A DNA stretch of 64,000 bases. Origin: Litorimonas sp964511495. Lineage in GTDB: Bacteria > Pseudomonadota > Alphaproteobacteria > Caulobacterales > Maricaulaceae. Of the stretch, positions 61,563 through 64,000 are shown piece by piece. The stretch's first letter is position 1. Every line of letters starts with the position of its first letter. Made by a program: the position numbers and the translations under genes. The notes beneath the pieces were generated by a model. The model did no database searches and was not told the origin of the DNA. It saw only the letters and a list, made by a program, of their open reading frames with translations. The stretch spans positions 191,854 through 255,853 of the forward strand of contig CAZEFT010000001.1 of NCBI GenBank assembly GCA_964511495.1. The letters are read 5' to 3'.

Positions 61563-62993
61563 TTAGAGTTGCTCTTTGAGATAGAGCAGAAGGGCTTCAC
61601 GATCCCTTTCACCCTCCAGGCCATTATATCCCATATAAGTCCCCGGCATAACGCCCTTTGGTGATTTCAAAAATTCATCCAGTAAAGCTTCGCTCCAAAT
61701 AGGATTTTTAATTGAAAAATCCTTCATTGCTGATGAATAGTTTGAATAGTCGCTGTCACTGGCCACCTTACGATTGATAAGGTTTTTTAGAGTGGGGCCA
61801 ACAGATGCCCCGTTCTCACTGTGGCACAGGGCACATTGTGCATAGAGTTGGCGACCGCGTGAAAACAGATCATCAGGCAGTTTTGAACTTTTGCCCGTAT
61901 ATTTCGAGCGCAAATCCAAAAGCGCTGTGCGCTGTGCATCTGTCATACTATCTCGCACCTCAAGCATAGCCATGGCCTGTGACCATGTCATATCAGCTTC
62001 TTTTCGACCCATTTCAGAACCAATTTCAAAAACGTCGTCCTTACTAATAACCTGACCTTCTAATGCGACCTCTAAAGTCCGCATAAGTTTCTTCCGTAAG
62101 GTCATAAATTCGTCAAAGGCTTCGATATTATATCGTGTTGAGGTCGCAATTGGCTTTTTTTGATCGGGTGACAAAAGTTCAAGAACTTCATTCGCAACGG
62201 CCCCACGTTTTACGCCGTGATTAGATTCAATTCTTAAACTCACAAAGCCAAAATGTTGGCTTGGTTTACCGACTACCTCAAAGTCGTTGAATGCCTCATT
62301 ACCTGTCGTCCAACTTAATAACCGCGCCCCCAGATTGATTAGCTCCTTCTTATCTTCTTTCGGTAATTTTGTTTTAATACCTTTTATTTTGGTTTTACTG
62401 GCGTTTCCGGATACATACCGCTCACGAATCTCTGATAACTTGGTTTTTTGAGTGGCTGTAAGTGATGTTCCTACTTCACCTAGTCTTTGTCCAATAACGC
62501 GCCCGAGTTCGGCTTCAGCCGCGCCATAGCGTTCCCCTAACACCAAAAACTCTTCTCGACTTATCTCTTCCCCAACTAATAATTTTTCCAAGGCTCTATT
62601 CATTTCAAACCTAGCAGCTTGAACATCTTGAAAAGCCGCCTTCTGATCCTCGACGAGTGAAACAAGTGCATCTTGCTGCCGCTTATTCAAAACATGAAGC
62701 GTTTCTTTTGCGACTGCGCTACGCGACAAACTGTGATTACTGGACACACGTAAGGCGACGAACCCAAAGAAATTGGCGAGCCGTCCGACTGACACATAGT
62801 CATTATTAGAAGAGCTTCCCGTCAGCCATGTTAAGGTGCGTGAGGCAATGGCCTGTCGAAGTTTCTCTTCATCAACGTCCATTTGACTAATGTCACGCAC
62901 AGCGAGTCTGTCATTTTCAGCAAAGCTTGGCGCAGATGCGATCGTCAAAGTTCCCGCAAGCAATAAGGCCCATAATTGTTTCTTCCCGACCAT
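61563..62993 (-). CDS. Periplasmic c-type cytochrome with a duplicated N-terminal module
   Basis: The start at 62993 is fixed by GGAGG five bases upstream. After a signal peptide (ending SFAEN) come two related modules, each of about 175 residues. They share TWLTGSSSNNDY/SWTTGNEAFNDF, FFGFVALRVSSNHS/HFGFVSLRIESNHG and AVAKETLHVL/AVANEVLELL. The last 90 residues form a monoheme class I cytochrome c domain with CALCH and a probable axial Met in GVMPGTYMGY. The repeats also contain LTATQ/MTDAQ patterns like Spy/CpxP chaperone helices. Electron transfer or heme-linked sensing in the periplasm is likely. I do not know this architecture. Confidence 0.85.
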   Translation of the reverse strand: MVGKKQLWALLLAGTLTIASAPSFAENDRLAVRDISQMDVDEEKLRQAIASRTLTWLTGSSSNNDYVSVGRLANFFGFVALRVSSNHSLSRSAVAKETLHVLNKRQQDALVSLVEDQKAAFQDVQAARFEMNRALEKLLVGEEISREEFLVLGERYGAAEAELGRVIGQRLGEVGTSLTATQKTKLSEIRERYVSGNASKTKIKGIKTKLPKEDKKELINLGARLLSWTTGNEAFNDFEVVGKPSQHFGFVSLRIESNHGVKRGAVANEVLELLSPDQKKPIATSTRYNIEAFDEFMTLRKKLMRTLEVALEGQVISKDDVFEIGSEMGRKEADMTWSQAMAMLEVRDSMTDAQRTALLDLRSKYTGKSSKLPDDLFSRGRQLYAQCALCHSENGASVGPTLKNLINRKVASDSDYSNYSSAMKDFSIKNPIWSEALLDEFLKSPKGVMPGTYMGYNGLEGERDREALLLYLKEQL

Positions 62994-63356
62994 ATCACCC
63001 TCCATCTGATTAGATCTACATATACAAACGAATGACTGACAAAATTCCTTCAAAAGAAATTTATTTTATACCCCCTTTGCCATGGCCTTACACGACTCAG
63101 TCGATTTAGAGGAAAAATCCATCTTGCCGTCGAGAGGTTTGGGGTTCTGCAACAATAGCATCCGCATGTTCCCTTCGGGTAGACCCGATCAGGTCACACG
63201 AATGGAACAATCCGCCTTTAGTCACTTAAAGCTCGCTTCCAGATGATCCCCTAAACGGTCATTAGCTCAGTATCTTGATTTAGACGAATTTACGCCACTC
63301 AGCTTTACTGCTATATCTCTAAAGTAGGCATTGGGCGTGAAATAGTAGTTATTTAA
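62994..63356. other. 363-base intergenic region holding a structured element
   Basis: No protein gene was found here. The centre is occupied by a 120-base element with nested inverted repeats, described separately. The remainder is AT-rich flanking DNA that must include the promoter of the cytochrome gene (minus strand). Confidence 0.5.
63137..63256. ncRNA. Candidate structured RNA, 6S-like architecture
   Basis: The element has a closing stem GTTTGGGG (63137-63144) with CCCC-T-AAAC (63248-63256), and TCTG (63146-63149) with CAGA (63240-63243). On one side of an open bubble is a small hairpin CTTTA/TAAAG (63216-63231). At the centre is a long imperfect hairpin: TGTTCC/GGAACA, TTCG/CGAA, GT/AC and GAC/GTC (63167-63209). 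Closing stem, bubble with side hairpin and terminal stem are the plan of 6S RNA, but 120 nt is short. Strand is undecided, and a leader of the cytochrome gene is possible. Confidence 0.35.
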
Positions 63357-63797
63357 TTATAAAGAGTGAGGCGGGCCAAATTTATTGGTATCTGGTTCTC
63401 CAAGATCGAAGACATTCTTGCCCCCTAAGAACATATAGTTCTGAAAATTAAATGGGTTTAACATATCCCAAATTGAGTCTCCTAAATCATGATTGCGCCG
63501 AACAAATAGGGACGCTTGTATAAATAAGAAGAAGTAACAGAGCCCTTTGAAAATATGCCGAGCAGTGATTTCGTGTGTTCCTAAATTCCAATTCAACGCC
63601 CATATTGAACAGGCGAGGGAAATAATAGAACACAGTCCAAATATGATAGCGGCAATCCAGTAGGAGCGTCGTGAGGTACGTCCAGAAAAATCAAACATTC
63701 TAAGTAATGCGTCTACCAAAGAAAGTTTAGTCACTTTTAGGTAATACCATACGAACCCAGATTCAAACTTTACGCCGTTTACGCCATTTTTTTCCAT
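63357..63797 (-). CDS. DUF805 family membrane protein
   Basis: The 146-residue protein shows the DUF805 pattern: FDFSGRTSRRSYWIAAIIFG at the first membrane segment, VRRNHDLGDSIWDMLNPF after the third, and the terminal GEPDTNKFGPP. Three membrane segments are visible. DUF805 proteins are small inner-membrane proteins of unknown function. The N-terminal 30 residues are longer than usual; an internal start is possible. Confidence 0.85.
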   Translation of the reverse strand: MEKNGVNGVKFESGFVWYYLKVTKLSLVDALLRMFDFSGRTSRRSYWIAAIIFGLCSIISLACSIWALNWNLGTHEITARHIFKGLCYFFLFIQASLFVRRNHDLGDSIWDMLNPFNFQNYMFLGGKNVFDLGEPDTNKFGPPHSL

Positions 63798-63931
63798 GTT
63801 TTATATGTGGTATTTTGAAATAATATTTCAAATGGTCTTAATTTGAATGAGGTTATTATTTGCGTGGAATTAATTTAGCTGAACGCAGTATCTTATTATG
63901 GGTGTTTTAATCCGTTTATTTAATGCCCGCT

Positions 63932-64000
63932 TTACCCCAAAACAGAATGATCCGCACTTAGCGATTTGAATGCTTCAATGAATTCAGTCTCTTGTGAGAA
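63932..64000 (-). CDS. Possible C-terminal end of a gene entering the window
   Basis: On the minus strand a frame open from the window edge encodes FSQETEFIEAFKSLSADHSV-LG before a stop at 63934-63932. Only 22 codons are visible, so coding is unproven. Between it and the DUF805 gene the DNA is AT-rich and apparently non-coding. Confidence 0.2.
   Translation of the reverse strand, partial: FSQETEFIEAFKSLSADHSVLG

Noticed and set aside
63165..63200. TPP riboswitch-like ACCTGATC...AGGGAA on the minus strand
   Set aside because: The 3' half looks like a THI element, but the required CTGAGA and GGGGTGC parts are absent, and no thiamine gene follows.
63180..63216. SRP RNA-like stretch (GATCAGGTCA...GGAACA) on the plus strand
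   Set aside because: The order resembles the SRP helix 8 symmetric loop, but the GGAA tetraloop and the AGCA strand are missing. The wider pairing instead supports a long different hairpin.

Overview
The window is a gene-dense stretch of an alphaproteobacterial chromosome at roughly even GC. The marker set (RegB/RegA, GapR, a TIGR02300-type FYDLN protein beside tRNA-Ala and aroA-cmk, COQ9, an aa3 oxidase subunit IV ahead of pntA, DUF1134, DUF1523, a TacA-like sigma-54 regulator) suggests the Caulobacterales/Maricaulales/Hyphomonadaceae side of the class, probably a marine polysaccharide user. That placement is inference. No rRNA, CRISPR, integrase, transposase or phage gene was recognised.

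Layout. 2-4749: a glycan operon of GH97 alpha-glucosidase (5' end cut by the window), lipoprotein esterase, lipoprotein GH13 amylase and a DUF6445-like putative oxygenase, all overlapping. 4818-7700: tRNA-Ala(GGC), FYDLN protein, aroA, cmk. 7886-15265: a seven-gene operon of unknown function (coiled-coil TelA-like protein, unknown protein, AAA+ ATPase, polytopic membrane protein, 496-residue unknown, small membrane protein, DUF1523 protein). 15284-24415: SDR enzyme, two DUF465 proteins, a GGDEF cyclase, purE-purK, COQ9, a NatAB-like ABC exporter, DUF3008, an alpha/beta hydrolase and a secreted unknown. 24490-28386: pntAA-pntAB-lipoprotein-pntB with the oxidase subunit IV. 28728-35209: sigma-54 regulator, outer-membrane porin, GH10 xylanase behind LacI-type operator-like palindromes, RlmL-like methyltransferase and an EF-hand protein. 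35272-41280: GapR, cobalamin adenosyltransferase, SCO1, RegB/RegA, and a TolB-like protein. 41339-48949: tRNA-Met, branched-chain 2-oxoacid dehydrogenase E2-E1beta-E1alpha with divergent Lrp, a homoserine dehydrogenase fused to a degenerate aspartokinase domain, and DUF1134. 49063-56800: OxyR and katG flank small envelope genes and a two-component pair. 56984-64000: lepA, then less conserved genes, a cytochrome c with a duplicated N-terminal module, a candidate structured RNA and DUF805.

The strongest single observation is the histidine kinase at 53070-54245. Its membrane domain carries every residue I know to be essential for ethylene binding in plant ETR1, at identical spacing, and it is coupled to a FixJ-type regulator. 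The best candidate for an undescribed system is the 7886-15265 operon. Genes around 4-cell redox physiology (RegBA, SCO1, transhydrogenase, OxyR, KatG) and envelope proteins dominate the rest.
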